From positions 2,914,001 to 2,978,000 of the forward strand of contig NZ_CP157355.1 in NCBI RefSeq assembly GCF_040047665.1: DNA of 64,000 nucleotides. The letters run 5' to 3'. Shown in pieces: positions 1 through 8,511 of this stretch (positions are counted from its first letter, which is position 1; every line of letters begins with the position of its first letter). This DNA comes from Chitinibacter sp. FCG-7 (GTDB taxonomy: Bacteria > Pseudomonadota > Gammaproteobacteria > Burkholderiales > Chitinibacteraceae). The position numbers were made by a program, and so were the translations under genes. A model generated the notes under the pieces. The model searched no databases. It worked only from the letters and a program-made list of their open reading frames with translations, and was not told the DNA's origin.

Positions 1-167
1 TGCTGCTGCGCGGCCAAGGCGGCAGCGTGGTTGGTAAAGCGTGCTAGCACTTCAGGCGCGCTAGCTGAGTACTGCTGCAATAACAGCCAGTCATCTTGCT
101 CTGGCTGCAGCCAAAGGCTGAGTTCCGATTCACCGGGTCGGTAAAGCTGATCTTTGCTCGCAGTCAT
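1..167 (-). CDS. Hypothetical protein, N-terminal part only
   Basis: An open frame reads leftward from an ATG at 165-167 and runs off the window edge, giving about 55 residues beginning MTASKDQLYRPGESELSLWL. The segment is Leu/Gln/Trp-rich with no signal peptide or membrane segment. I do not recognise the family. The start is supported by a purine-rich stretch (AGAGACAG) just upstream on the coding strand. No neighbour on the left is visible, so no role can be inferred. Confidence 0.5.
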   Translation of the reverse strand, partial: MTASKDQLYRPGESELSLWLQPEQDDWLLLQQYSASAPEVLARFTNHAAALAAQQ

Positions 168-392
168 ACTGCTGTCTCTTGTGCTGACTTGGCCTGCAAT
201 CATAAGCGACAACTATTGATTGTTTCCATGCTTACTATGAGTCAGGTAAGGTAATCAGCATAAAAACAACGAGTTTTTGTAATGTTAGCATGGGCAGATT
301 GCGCGCATCACGGCCAAGATTGGCTACGGATATCGCGCCAGCGCGACCGTTAACCCAACGTCAGCAGACCCTATACAATAATCAGGGACGAT
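168..392. other. Intergenic, decayed IS sequence
   Basis: No gene is seen. The right half (roughly 300-392) continues the frame of the transposase remnant past its premature stop with weak similarity and further stops, so it is probably degraded IS sequence. The left part should hold the promoter of the partial gene at the window edge. Confidence 0.4.
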
Positions 393-656
393 TCAATCTA
401 AATTGGCGAGCTGCAGCAGGCTTTCAACCATGCCAGTGGCTTGGCGCAATGTGAGGCCGAATAGGCATTTGATAGTGAGGCAAAACTGAATGGCGTCGTC
501 GCTGAAAGTAGGGGCTCGTCCACGTTTGCCAGTCGGTTCAGCAACCCATTTCAGCTTTGCATCGAGCCAAATCATCAATACGCCACGTGATTTCAAAGCA
601 GCGTGATACCTTGGCCAGTGGGTGGTTTTGTACTTGTTAGGTGCAGGTTTGCTCAT
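393..656 (-). pseudogene. IS5-family transposase, N-terminal remnant
   Basis: The 87 residues match the start of IS5-type DDE transposases that begin MSKPAPNKYKTTHWP, with the usual PTGKRGR and LRQATGMVESLL motifs. A complete enzyme is about 300-330 residues, so most of the gene, including the catalytic DDE triad, is missing. The frame stops at TGA just after LANLD, where family members normally have a Trp codon (TGG). Downstream, the same frame still reads IVPDY, close to the VPDF/VPDY found at that place in intact copies, so the stop looks like a point mutation in a decaying copy. No clear terminal inverted repeats or target duplication are visible. It is non-functional. Confidence 0.75.
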
Positions 657-758
657 ACAGCCATTCTACCAGCGGCACTGCGCCGCTGATTTGTGTAAAA
701 AGCCCGTTGCCTGCTGAGCTCACCAGTTAATTCTGCCTCATTATTCAGATGCATGCCT

Positions 759-807
759 ACGTATTGCCAGCTAGGACAGTGCTGTAAACGCTTGCATTAA
801 TATACCC
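759..807. repeat. 49-bp GGGTAT/ATACCC element, degenerate left end
   Basis: The right end reads TATACCC. The left end, exactly 49 bp away, reads ACGTATTGCC, differing at two positions from the GGGTATTGCC of better copies. It lies about 95 bp downstream of the Tag-like gene. Taken alone two mismatches are within chance; the extended GTATTGCC match makes it a probable member. Confidence 0.45.
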
Positions 808-901
808 TGCCAATGTTGCTCTGCAATGCCCGCTCAGCAGCTGTTGATCGCCGGGATGATCAATGCGCGCAATCGGGCATGTGCTTGTGCCTGTTTATTG
901 C

Positions 902-1633
902 TTACTCAATCACCGCTTTGAATTTGCTACTTTCATGCTGAATTAGCTGGCTTTCGTAATTCACGCCCACCGAATAGGCGGCGATTTTGCCTAGATGCGT
1001 GTAGGGCAGGCCGGTTTCATCGGCCCAGTCATTAAATAGCTGCTGGATTTTATTTAAATCGCGTTTGCTCGTTGGTTGATCGGGAATATCCAGTCCTGCC
1101 AACTGCAGCGCCAATACCACATCTTGCGTTAAAACAAACGCATCTTTCCCGATGTAGCGCAGTAACCATTGCCCCGTTTGTCCGCCCAAGCGGCTGCCGT
1201 GGCTTTTGAGAAACGCCATCAGCTCGACTTGTCGCGAGGCAGGGTATGTGTTCAGAAAGCGCGCAAAGCTGCCGTGTTCATGGCTATACGCCTGCACGAA
1301 ACTCACGTTTTCCATCAGCGCTTTAATCTTCGGCCAATGCCGCACCACGCGCGTGTCGTTGCAATATGCTTCCCATTGCTCGGCGGATAGCATCGCCAGC
1401 TTATCAACATCAAAACCGAAAAAAGCCTCCTCAAACTGCGGCCATTTATTGCTAATCACTGTCCAGTTAAAGCCGGCCTGATTAATGGCTTTGCACATCA
1501 TTGCCAGAATTCGGTGATCGGGTAGCGCCAAAAACTGTGCCTCGCTCGCCACCGAGGGCAATAAATCCTGCAAAGCTTGTGCGCCACCTTTACGCTCAAT
1601 GGCACGGGCTTGGATTTCAGCGAATTTTTGCAT
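902..1633 (-). CDS. DNA-3-methyladenine glycosylase I-like protein
   Basis: A 243-residue protein related to Tag, the base-excision repair enzyme that removes 3-methyladenine. The helix-hairpin-helix fold core is visible: CKAINQAGFNWTVI, then a segment ending RVVRHWPKIKALMENV, which aligns with the ICLEGQQAGLSWITV and IIRHRGKIQAIIGNA regions of E. coli Tag. The Cys/His zinc ligands at the termini of classical Tag are not evident, so this is a divergent subfamily and substrate range is uncertain. The ATG at 1633 is chosen because CCGAGG lies at good spacing upstream; a longer open frame to 1723 has no such site. It is monocistronic and is followed by a 49-bp repeat copy. Confidence 0.8.
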   Translation of the reverse strand: MQKFAEIQARAIERKGGAQALQDLLPSVASEAQFLALPDHRILAMMCKAINQAGFNWTVISNKWPQFEEAFFGFDVDKLAMLSAEQWEAYCNDTRVVRHWPKIKALMENVSFVQAYSHEHGSFARFLNTYPASRQVELMAFLKSHGSRLGGQTGQWLLRYIGKDAFVLTQDVVLALQLAGLDIPDQPTSKRDLNKIQQLFNDWADETGLPYTHLGKIAAYSVGVNYESQLIQHESSKFKAVIE

Positions 1634-2009
1634 GTTGACCTCGGGTTTTGATTGAGTCCTGGCAGTTAATCTCGATGTATTGCCCGCTAAGCCTTGCGTA
1701 CGAATGCTTGCAGTCAAATACATCGCGGCGGTATCAGCAGGGCGAATTTTATCCCATTGCCTTGCTTGCGACTAAGCCTAGGCAATTCACAAGTGGCGTG
1801 CATAAGAAAATGTATAGGCTGTGGGTAAGTGGGCTAAGCGCTTGTCGCAATGGGGTTTTCTTGCGCTGCCTATTTTTTGATCTATTATCCCGCCTTTTCC
1901 CCACTTATCCCGTGCCGGACAGGACAGTTGCTGGGGTAAGTTGTGGATAAGCGGCTTAAGTGATTGTATCTGATGGCTATTCTGGTGCTGATTATATTTT
2001 AATCAGTAT
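1634..2009. other. Intergenic with consensus DnaA-box motif
   Basis: No gene is seen. The region contains a perfect DnaA-box-like 9-mer, TGTGGATAA at 1942-1950, within GTAAGTTGTGGATAAGCGG. It ends in an AT-rich inverted repeat (CTGATTA/TAATCAG around 1990-2008) abutting the stop of the potassium channel gene, a possible terminator stem. The last ~110 bp resemble the sequence at 4440-4555 downstream of argO. Confidence 0.5.
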
Positions 2010-3764
2010 TTAATCGGTTTCAGTGCTGGTTTGGGTGTCGTTGCTGGCTTGATTGCTCGCTTGCCGGTCTTTCTGCCATTGGGCGATGCGGCGGAATATC
2101 CAGCTTTGTGCCTGCTCTTCGCCGGTGCGGATATAGTCGAGCAGGGCAATGCTTTCCTGCACGGCACTATGCGCCAGACGGGCGTGGTGGTCGCCAATAA
2201 ACAGCAGCTCGTCGCCAAATTGCAGCAGCGTTTCGCTGCCGGGCAGTAGCTGGTCGTGGCCCGCATGTCGGTGTAGTAGCGCCAGGCAATGCAGCGTATT
2301 GCCGTGGTTCAGTGCGTCGTGCGTGTAATGGCCGATGCGCAGCGGCGGCACGGGTTGCGCCAGCATGGCGTGTACCGAGCTGGCATTCTGGGCGTTGAAG
2401 CGGATGCGCCAGATTTCCGGCACTTCACCGTGGCACAGGTTGAGCAATTGCGGCAGTAGGCTTTGCGCCCATTCTTCGCTTTGCTGCTGGATCAGCGCCA
2501 TGGCGTCGGCCAGTAGCGGGTTTTCCATGGCGCGCAGGCATTCGTGCGCGATGATTTCGGCGCGGATCGACGTGATATTGGGTTTGAACGCTTCAAATAG
2601 CAGGTGATTGTGCGTCAGGTTTTGCCGCGCTACGGTAAATAGCGCTGGGTTGATTTCGCGTGCGGTGGCCAGCGCCGAGAGATTGTTGGCGTCGTGATCG
2701 TGACTGACCAGCAGCCCTACGGCGCGCTCGATGCCGGCTTGGCGCAGCGATGCGGCGTCAACGCCCAGCGCGAGGATAAAGTGATCATGATCCAGATCGC
2801 TTTGCGGTTCGGGGTCGATCACCGTGACGGTGCACCCGGCAGCCAGCAATGATTTATGCACCGCAGTGCCAAAGCGCCCGTAACCCACAATCACCCAGTG
2901 GCCTATCGGCGGGCTGGGCTCCTCGGTAATGGTTTTGCCGGGAAAATCAGCCAGAATGTCGCAAACGCGCGAAATCATCGGCTGCTGCAGGCGGCGGCTG
3001 AATTTGCGCCCTACGGTTTGAAACAGATTGATCACCTTGTTGGTGCCAAACGAGGCCATGTTTTCGGCTACGGCCTGATTGCGGCTGCGGCAGATCGACA
3101 GCAGCTTGGGCCGCAAGACGTAGGCGCTGATGGCAATGGCCAGATTGGCTTCTTCGTTGCCGGTAATACCCAGAATGCCAATGCAATGTTTGTGCTCGAT
3201 ACCGGCGATTTTCAATAGCTCGGGGTTGGATGCATCGCCTGCAAAGCTGGGGGTGTCAAATTTGAAATTGGCCAGCGCAATCTCGTTCACCCGCTCGGCG
3301 CGCTGCTCGACGATGACAAAGCGAATGTCCAGATCATCGAGCACCTTGCACAACAGCCGGGCAGTCTGCCCGTAGCCGCAAATCAGATAAAAAGGCTCGC
3401 TAATGCGCTGTACCTTATTGCGAAAGCGCGCCTGCGCAATGGCTTTGCGCAGCGATTCATCGCGCATCAGGCCGAAGATCGAGCCTATCGTATACGCCCA
3501 CCCGGTCACCGCCAGATAAATACAGCACAAGACCCACAGCCTTTGCTGATAGGTAAACGGGTTGGGTATCTCGCCAAAGCCGATTGAGGTGGCGGTGTAG
3601 CTAATGAAATAAAACGCGTGGAAAAAATCAATATGATAGGGCTGGCCATTGGCATCAATGCCGGGGATCAGCACCAAGCCCAGCACGGCGATGCCGTAAA
3701 TGGCAATCAGCGTGACAATCGGCGCGCGTAGGCGCCGTAGCATCAGAAAGAATATGCCGTCCAT
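2010..3764 (-). CDS. Two-TM potassium channel with tandem RCK (TrkA-N) domains
   Basis: A 584-residue inner-membrane K+ channel. Transmembrane helices flank a pore loop with the selectivity filter TSIGFGE at residues 59-65. The first RCK/TrkA-N domain starts near 125 with the nucleotide-binding GYGQTA (130-135); a second starts near 288 with GYGRFG (294-299). TrkA-C-like sequence lies near the C-terminus, followed by a Gln/Ser/Thr-rich tail. RCK domains gate such channels in response to nucleotides or ions. The gene starts 2 bp after the small membrane gene upstream ends, so the two are almost certainly co-transcribed and may work together. Confidence 0.9.
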   Translation of the reverse strand: MDGIFFLMLRRLRAPIVTLIAIYGIAVLGLVLIPGIDANGQPYHIDFFHAFYFISYTATSIGFGEIPNPFTYQQRLWVLCCIYLAVTGWAYTIGSIFGLMRDESLRKAIAQARFRNKVQRISEPFYLICGYGQTARLLCKVLDDLDIRFVIVEQRAERVNEIALANFKFDTPSFAGDASNPELLKIAGIEHKHCIGILGITGNEEANLAIAISAYVLRPKLLSICRSRNQAVAENMASFGTNKVINLFQTVGRKFSRRLQQPMISRVCDILADFPGKTITEEPSPPIGHWVIVGYGRFGTAVHKSLLAAGCTVTVIDPEPQSDLDHDHFILALGVDAASLRQAGIERAVGLLVSHDHDANNLSALATAREINPALFTVARQNLTHNHLLFEAFKPNITSIRAEIIAHECLRAMENPLLADAMALIQQQSEEWAQSLLPQLLNLCHGEVPEIWRIRFNAQNASSVHAMLAQPVPPLRIGHYTHDALNHGNTLHCLALLHRHAGHDQLLPGSETLLQFGDELLFIGDHHARLAHSAVQESIALLDYIRTGEEQAQSWIFRRIAQWQKDRQASNQASNDTQTSTETD

Positions 3765-3766
3765 CT

Positions 3767-4150
3767 TTAGCGACGATGCTGCAGGGTTTCACCAATCAGC
3801 AGCACCACCGACACCAGATTGGCGGCCAGTGCGCCAGCGGCAAACGACACCACCATCGACGTCACGGCTGGGGTCATGCCCACGCCGGAGACATACACCG
3901 CATGTCCCCAGACCAGCGATGCGGTAATCAATTGCAAATCGGCGACCAGACTGGTGGCCAGGTGCAGCGCGCCCACCTGGGTGCGGTCGCCAAACTTCAG
4001 CGCCGTGGCGATAAAGTTGATCACTATCGCCAGAAATAGCTCAAACACATCGTGTTGGTGCGGTACATCAATTTCACCCAGCACAAAACCGAAATTGAGC
4101 GTAAACGCCAGCAGGATAAAAAATCCGAAAATAACTTTTTCAATATTCAT
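3767..4150 (-). CDS. Small membrane protein, DUF6394-like, channel partner
   Basis: A 127-residue protein beginning MNIEKVIFGFFILLAF with about three hydrophobic helices. The conserved-looking core ATALKFGDRTQVGALHLATSLVADLQL resembles what I recall of DUF6394 proteins encoded beside potassium channels; this family name is from memory. The frame is open to 4225, but the internal ATG at 4150 starts directly at the first membrane helix. The stop is 2 bp from the start of the RCK channel, so the two form an operon. No catalytic motif is visible. Confidence 0.65.
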   Translation of the reverse strand: MNIEKVIFGFFILLAFTLNFGFVLGEIDVPHQHDVFELFLAIVINFIATALKFGDRTQVGALHLATSLVADLQLITASLVWGHAVYVSGVGMTPAVTSMVVSFAAGALAANLVSVVLLIGETLQHRR

Positions 4151-4554
4151 GATCAGGCCCGGTGAAGTGCAGGGATTGGGTAGCGGGTGAATGGCGGTGT
4201 TCCGCAGCAGCAGCCGATTACCCAAGGGGGTATAAGGCTGCAGCGCCGTTAGCAGGGCGTTGCAGCGCTATACATGCCATACCGATTGTGGCTTAGTCCA
4301 CAGGCGAGTTCAAGCCGATTGCGCTCTTATCCACCCATGGCGTGGATAAAATTGCGGCGCACTTGTGGATAGTTGGGCTAACTGGCTGATCTGCATGGCA
4401 GTTTGCCGATTGCTGCAAAAAGCAGCAGCAGCGGGGCAATTGGGGCATCTTTTCCACGCATTGCTGGCATAGCTGGGTGGGTAAGCTGTGGATGAATGCG
4501 CTAAGCCCCTGTTCTGACGGGTTTAGTTGTTGCTGATTAAAAAGTAATCAATAT
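4151..4554. other. Intergenic with several DnaA-box-like motifs
   Basis: No gene is supported. It holds near-consensus DnaA 9-mers at 4294-4302 (TAGTCCACA), 4327-4335 (TTATCCACC), 4341-4349 (CGTGGATAA), 4364-4372 (TGTGGATAG) and 4487-4495 (TGTGGATGA). A degenerate 48-bp variant of the GGGTAT/ATACCC element lies at 4228-4275. An AT-rich inverted repeat (TTGATTA/TAATCAG) abuts the argO stop. Confidence 0.5.
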
Positions 4555-5169
4555 TTAGGCCATTTTGAGCAATGAAATACCAATCGCCACCATCATCAGC
4601 GCAATCAGAGCTTCCAGTACGCGCCACGCTGCGGGTTTGGCAAATAGCGGGGCCAGTTTGCTCGCGCCATAAGCCAGCGAAAAAAACCACAAGCAGGAAA
4701 AGCTCACCGCACCCAGCACAAAAATAGGCTGATTGGCAGGCGCCTGCTGCGCGCCAATGCCGCCGACCAGCACCACTGTATCCAGAATCGCGTGCGGATT
4801 GAGCAGCGAAAAGCCCAGTGCGGCGACGACCACGCTTTTGGCTGTTCTGGCGCTGCGGGTTGCATCGTCGATCTGCAGCTGGCCGGGGCGGATGGCTTTT
4901 TGTAGCGCTTGCCAGCCAAACCAGAATACAAATACCGCGCCTGCCAGCGCCATCCAGCTTTGCAGCTCGGGTAGCGTTTGCAAAATCTTGCCCATGCCCA
5001 GCACGCCCGCTGACATCAGCAAAAAGTCGCAGCCAATGCAGGTGATGACCGCAATAAACAGATGCTGGCGGCTAATGCCCTGGCGCAAGATAAAGGCATT
5101 CTGCGCCCCAATCGCCATAATCAGGCTGGCGCATAAAGCCATGCCCTGAAAAAAAACGCTGTTTGCCAT
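4555..5169 (-). CDS. argO: LysE/ArgO family amino-acid exporter
   Basis: A 204-residue inner-membrane exporter of the LysE superfamily, which pumps out arginine and/or lysine. Family features include GAQNAFILRQG near the N-terminus, the GCD motif near residue 46 and the central SLLNPHAILDTVVLVGG segment. About five to six hydrophobic helices are evident. It is divergently transcribed from an ArgP-type regulator 166 bp away, the classical argO-argP arrangement, so regulation by ArgP bound to basic amino acids is expected. Whether arginine, lysine or both are exported cannot be decided from sequence. Confidence 0.92.
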   Translation of the reverse strand: MANSVFFQGMALCASLIMAIGAQNAFILRQGISRQHLFIAVITCIGCDFLLMSAGVLGMGKILQTLPELQSWMALAGAVFVFWFGWQALQKAIRPGQLQIDDATRSARTAKSVVVAALGFSLLNPHAILDTVVLVGGIGAQQAPANQPIFVLGAVSFSCLWFFSLAYGASKLAPLFAKPAAWRVLEALIALMMVAIGISLLKMA

Positions 5170-5335
5170 GTTAAACCTTCACGTATGTATTGATCGTCAA
5201 TGTGGATGGAAAGGGCCCTGTTGCGCCCACGTAATGCTGAAAAACTTGGGTCTATTGTGCTAACTGCCGCTTGCCATATAAAGAATATTTAAATTATCTT
5301 TGCTAGATTAAAAAATTCTTAATATTGGGTGCGCC
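5170..5335. promoter_or_regulatory. argO-argP divergent promoter region
   Basis: A 166-bp region separating the divergent genes. The half nearest argP is strongly AT-rich (5275-5325, with TATAAAGAATATTTAAATTATC and TAAAAAATTC), suitable for promoters and LysR binding. An exact operator cannot be called by eye. Confidence 0.5.
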
Positions 5336-6232
5336 ATGCAGTTTGACTACAAACACGCTGAAGCTTTGCTGGCGGTGATCGATAGCGGCAGCTTCGAGCA
5401 GGCGGCTAGCGCGCTGCATCTGACCGCTTCGGCGGTGTCGCAGCGGGTGCGCCAGCTGGAAGTGCAGCTGGGTGTGCCGCTGCTGGTGCGCTCGCGCCCT
5501 TGTCGCGCCACCATGGCGGGGCAGCAGCTCTTGCAGTATTTGCGCCGCGCCAGATTGCTGGAGCAGGATTTTCTGGCCAGTTTTTCTGGTGAAGCGGCTG
5601 CACCGCTAACGGTGCCACTGGCGGTGAATGCCGACACGCTCAGTACCTGGCTGCTGCCGGCGTTGAGCGATTTTTTGATTGCCGAAAATGTGCTGATCAG
5701 CCTGACGGTAGACGATCAGGATCACACCTATGCGCTGATGCAGGAAGGGCAAGCGTTGGCCTGTGTCTCGGCCGAGCCGCATGCCATGCAAGGCTGTGTG
5801 GTGCATGAGCTGGGTATTTTGCGTTATCGCATGCTGGCCTCGCCGGCGTTTCATGCGCGCTGGTTTGCCCGGGGTTATACGCGCGATGCGGCCCGACAGG
5901 CTCCGGTGATGGTGTTTAACCGCAAGGATGCTTTGCAGGCGGGCTTTCTGGAGCAGCAATTTGGCTTGCGGGTCGGGGCATATCCCGAACATCACGTACC
6001 GGCCAGCGAGCCGTATCTGCAATCAATCCTGCTGGGGCTGGGCAGCGGGATGGTGCCGCATCTGCAGGCCGATCCCTTGATTGCGCGTGGTGAGTTAATT
6101 GATCTGGCTCCGCAGCAGCCCACCGATGTCACGCTGTACTGGCACCACTGGAAGGTGCAATCGCCGCGTCTGGAGCGGCTTTCGCGCCGTCTGGTCGAGG
6201 CTGCGCGCGGGGCTCTGCTGGCGCGGGCTTGA
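5336..6232 (+). CDS. argP: LysR-family regulator ArgP
   Basis: A 298-residue LysR transcription factor of the ArgP/IciA subgroup. The N-terminal winged helix-turn-helix is clear (DSGSFEQAASALHLTASAVSQRVRQLE, residues about 16-42), followed by the linker helix and a periplasmic-binding-like effector domain with the ArgP-type start VNADTLSTWLLPAL. In known systems ArgP activates argO with arginine and responds to lysine. Divergent placement from the LysE-type exporter supports this assignment. A second, more divergent ArgP-like regulator is encoded at 34616-35533. Confidence 0.92.
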   Translation: MQFDYKHAEALLAVIDSGSFEQAASALHLTASAVSQRVRQLEVQLGVPLLVRSRPCRATMAGQQLLQYLRRARLLEQDFLASFSGEAAAPLTVPLAVNADTLSTWLLPALSDFLIAENVLISLTVDDQDHTYALMQEGQALACVSAEPHAMQGCVVHELGILRYRMLASPAFHARWFARGYTRDAARQAPVMVFNRKDALQAGFLEQQFGLRVGAYPEHHVPASEPYLQSILLGLGSGMVPHLQADPLIARGELIDLAPQQPTDVTLYWHHWKVQSPRLERLSRRLVEAARGALLARA

Positions 6233-6283
6233 GTTGGGCGCTACGCATGATGGCGCGGCGAGCAGGAGTCGAATACATGGAGT

Positions 6284-6332
6284 GGGTATTGCTCGCTCAG
6301 TCATATTGTTACTTGTTTACCTGTGTATACCT
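6284..6332. repeat. 49-bp GGGTAT/ATACCT element
   Basis: Starts GGGTATTGC and ends TATACCT exactly 49 bp later; one terminal mismatch. It lies 51 bp downstream of the argP stop, upstream of the tonB promoter. Confidence 0.7.
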
Positions 6333-6410
6333 ATTTATTTCATGATTCTTTCATTTTTATTTCCATGGTAAAAATTAACGCCTTACGACGTGAATTGTTA
6401 ACAGAAATTC

Positions 6411-6457
6411 ATTGCAAATGAGAATGGTTGCCAGTAACATGTGGGAATGATTCTCGA
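6411..6457 (+). promoter_or_regulatory. Putative Fur boxes upstream of tonB
   Basis: Two Fur-like stretches precede or overlap the tonB start: ATTGCAAATGAGAATGGTTGC (6411-6431) and GGGAATGATTCTCGA (6443-6457), the second with the GAATGATTCTC palindrome resembling the TGATAATGATTATCA core. Iron-responsive repression of tonB-exbB-exbD is the usual arrangement. Assignment is by eye against the consensus. Confidence 0.55.
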
Positions 6458-7163
6458 TAGCAAAAAAACTGTAGCCGGGGTTGTGCTGGCGCATGCCGCC
6501 GCCTTTTATCTGCTCGCACAAGCACAGCGCCCGCAGGCGCCGCAAGAGCCGATTTTTATGCAGGCCGTGCCGCTGGCCATGGGCGAAGTCGCCCCTGAAC
6601 CCAAGCCCGAGCCACAAAAGGCGCAGCCCAAGATCAAGCAGAAGATCAAGGAAGTGCGCCAGACGGTTCGTCAGAAAGTGCAGGAGCGCAAGGTGCGAGC
6701 GCCGAGTGTGCAACAAGAGGCAACGCCAGAGCGCAGCGCAACGATGGAAGTGGCCGCTGCCAAAGCCACGCAAACCGAAGAAGTAGCGGATCGCAGCAGC
6801 AAAACGGCCAATGATTCGGCGGCTGCCCCGTCCAGCGGCGGTCAGGAAGGGCAGAGCCGACAGGCCGAGCCGGTGGTGAGCGAGCCGAGTTTTCATGCAA
6901 ATTATTTAAGCAACCCCAAGCCGCCTTATCCGCCAGCTTCCGCTGCGCTGGGTGAATACGGCACGGTGTTGCTGCGTGTGCGGGTCAATGCTGCCGGTTT
7001 GACCGAGCAAGTAGAGATCACCAAAAGCAGCGGTTATGCGCGGCTGGATGCCAGCGCGGAAAGAACTGTACAGCGTTGGCGCTTTGTCCCCGCCAAACGC
7101 GGTGATGTTGCAGTAGCCGGTACTGTCATAGTGCCGATCAAATTTTTGAAACCGAATACTTGA
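6441..7163 (+). CDS. tonB: Energy transducer TonB
   Basis: A 240-residue TonB protein (GTG start; an ATG at 6447 is equally possible). It has one N-terminal membrane anchor (VAGVVLAHAAAFYLL), a long periplasmic Pro/Lys/Glu- and Ala-rich spacer, and a C-terminal TonB domain starting near PKPPYPPASAALGEYGTV and ending RWRFVPAKRGDVAVAGTVIVP. It transmits proton-motive energy from ExbB/ExbD to outer-membrane receptors. It is first in tonB-exbB-exbD, and exbB begins 8 bp after its stop. Fur-like boxes overlap the start. Confidence 0.93.
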   Translation: MGMILDSKKTVAGVVLAHAAAFYLLAQAQRPQAPQEPIFMQAVPLAMGEVAPEPKPEPQKAQPKIKQKIKEVRQTVRQKVQERKVRAPSVQQEATPERSATMEVAAAKATQTEEVADRSSKTANDSAAAPSSGGQEGQSRQAEPVVSEPSFHANYLSNPKPPYPPASAALGEYGTVLLRVRVNAAGLTEQVEITKSSGYARLDASAERTVQRWRFVPAKRGDVAVAGTVIVPIKFLKPNT

Positions 7164-7171
7164 GGTTAGTG

Positions 7172-7843
7172 ATGGATTTATCGTTGGTTTTGCATTCGGG
7201 TGATCCGATTTTGCAATCGGTCTTTGCTTTGCTGGTGCTGATGTCGGTGGTGAGCTGGGTGGTGATTATTGCGCGCTCGCGTTTGCTGTGGGTGATGAAG
7301 CGCCATCAGCAGGGCTTTATGAGCTCATTCTGGGAGGCGAGCGACTGGCAGGAAGCACTGAATCTGGCCGCCAAACACCAGGCGCCTGCAGCCAAGCTGG
7401 CGCGTGCCGGTGCCGAAAGCCTGCGTCACTACCGTGCGCATGAAGGTGGCGGTCTGGGTAAGGCGGTGTCGCTGGATGATTATCTGGTGCGCAATCTGCG
7501 CACCAAGCTGAGCCAGGAAACCGCCAAGATGGAACGTGGCCTGACTTGGCTGGCAACCACTGGCTCGGTTGCGCCATTTATTGGCTTGTTTGGCACGGTA
7601 TGGGGTATTTATCACGCGCTGGTGGGGATTGCTACCAGCGGTAGCGCCTCGCTGAGCACAGTGGCGGCGCCAATTGGTGAAGCACTGGTGGCTACAGCGG
7701 CGGGCCTGGCTGTGGCGATCCCAGCAGTGATTGCTTACAACGCTTTTATCCGTACCAATCGCCGTTTTGCGCAGGAACTCGATGGTTTTACGCATGATCT
7801 GCATGCCCAGTTGCTAACGGAGGGCGGTCATGGCGTTCGGTAG
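7172..7843 (+). CDS. exbB: Biopolymer transport protein ExbB
   Basis: A 223-residue MotA/TolQ/ExbB proton-channel protein with three membrane helices. The conserved GSVAPFIGLFGTVWGIYHAL segment lies near residues 126-146 and the last helix includes ALVATAAGLAVAIPAVIAYN. The ATG at 7172 is preceded by GAGG overlapping the tonB stop. It overlaps exbD by 14 bp, showing tight coupling. It forms the energising complex with ExbD and TonB in the inner membrane. Confidence 0.94.
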   Translation: MDLSLVLHSGDPILQSVFALLVLMSVVSWVVIIARSRLLWVMKRHQQGFMSSFWEASDWQEALNLAAKHQAPAAKLARAGAESLRHYRAHEGGGLGKAVSLDDYLVRNLRTKLSQETAKMERGLTWLATTGSVAPFIGLFGTVWGIYHALVGIATSGSASLSTVAAPIGEALVATAAGLAVAIPAVIAYNAFIRTNRRFAQELDGFTHDLHAQLLTEGGHGVR

Positions 7844-8252
7844 TTTTTCTTCTGATGATGCGGCTCCCATGGCCGAGATCAATACCACCCCGCTGGTTGA
7901 TGTGATGCTGGTGCTGTTGGTGGTGTTTATTGTGACTGCGCCAGTCATGACTCATGCCGTACGCGTTGAATTGCCCAAGGCCAGCACCACGGTGGTTGAG
8001 CAAACCAAGCAGCCAATCAAGCTGACGCTGCAAGCCGAAGGTGGCCTGCTCGACGATCAAAAGCCGGTACAGCCAGAAAGCCTGGATGCGCGTTTTGCCG
8101 CTGCCTTTGCCGCCGATCCGCTGACCGAAGTGCACTTGTACGCTGATAAAACCGTGCAGTACGAACGGATCGCACAAACCATGGCCGCAGCGCAGCGCGC
8201 TGGCTTGACCCGCATTGGTCTGATGACCAGCGGCGAGGGCACGGCTAAATAA
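7830..8252 (+). CDS. exbD: Biopolymer transport protein ExbD
   Basis: A 140-residue ExbD/TolR protein. The single membrane helix carries the essential Asp in the motif INTTPLVDVMLVLLVVF (residues about 17-33), followed by a periplasmic domain. The start lies inside the end of exbB (14-bp overlap). It completes the tonB-exbB-exbD unit. A terminator-like hairpin follows about 190 bp downstream, before the receptor gene. Confidence 0.94.
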   Translation: MAFGSFSSDDAAPMAEINTTPLVDVMLVLLVVFIVTAPVMTHAVRVELPKASTTVVEQTKQPIKLTLQAEGGLLDDQKPVQPESLDARFAAAFAADPLTEVHLYADKTVQYERIAQTMAAAQRAGLTRIGLMTSGEGTAK

Positions 8253-8440
8253 AGAGCACGCTTGAACGGCGGGATCAAGGCCGTGGATTTGTTAAATCAG
8301 GAGTCTGCCTCTGCAGCAGTGTTATGAAGCTCATTGGAATATTGAACACAGTTTTTGACCGAACTGGCTGCAGGCCTCGCGCCTGCTGCTGTTCTGGCTT
8401 TACGCCCTGAATACGATTTTGATCTGATTAACAAGCACAC

Positions 8441-8465
8441 GGCGGGTTGATCCCGCCCTTTTTTT
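8441..8465 (+). terminator. Rho-independent terminator before receptor gene
   Basis: GGCGGG-TTGAT-CCCGCC stem followed by C and seven T. It lies between exbD and the receptor gene and suggests partly separate transcripts. Confidence 0.7.
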
Positions 8466-8511
8466 GCCCAATTTTTGTCGATTAATTTTTGTCAACACAC
8501 TAGAGAAAACC

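Noticed and set aside
1242..1291. GGGTAT...ATACGC at 50 bp in the Tag-like gene
   Set aside because: Wrong spacing and mismatched end.
4228..4275. GGGTAT...ATACAT 48-bp variant
   Set aside because: Not listed as a full member because length and right end both deviate; mentioned only as a possible decayed copy.
1942..4495. A replication origin from the DnaA-like boxes
   Set aside because: No dnaA, dnaN or gidA nearby, no AT-rich unwinding region with clustered boxes; boxes are split between two intergenic regions.
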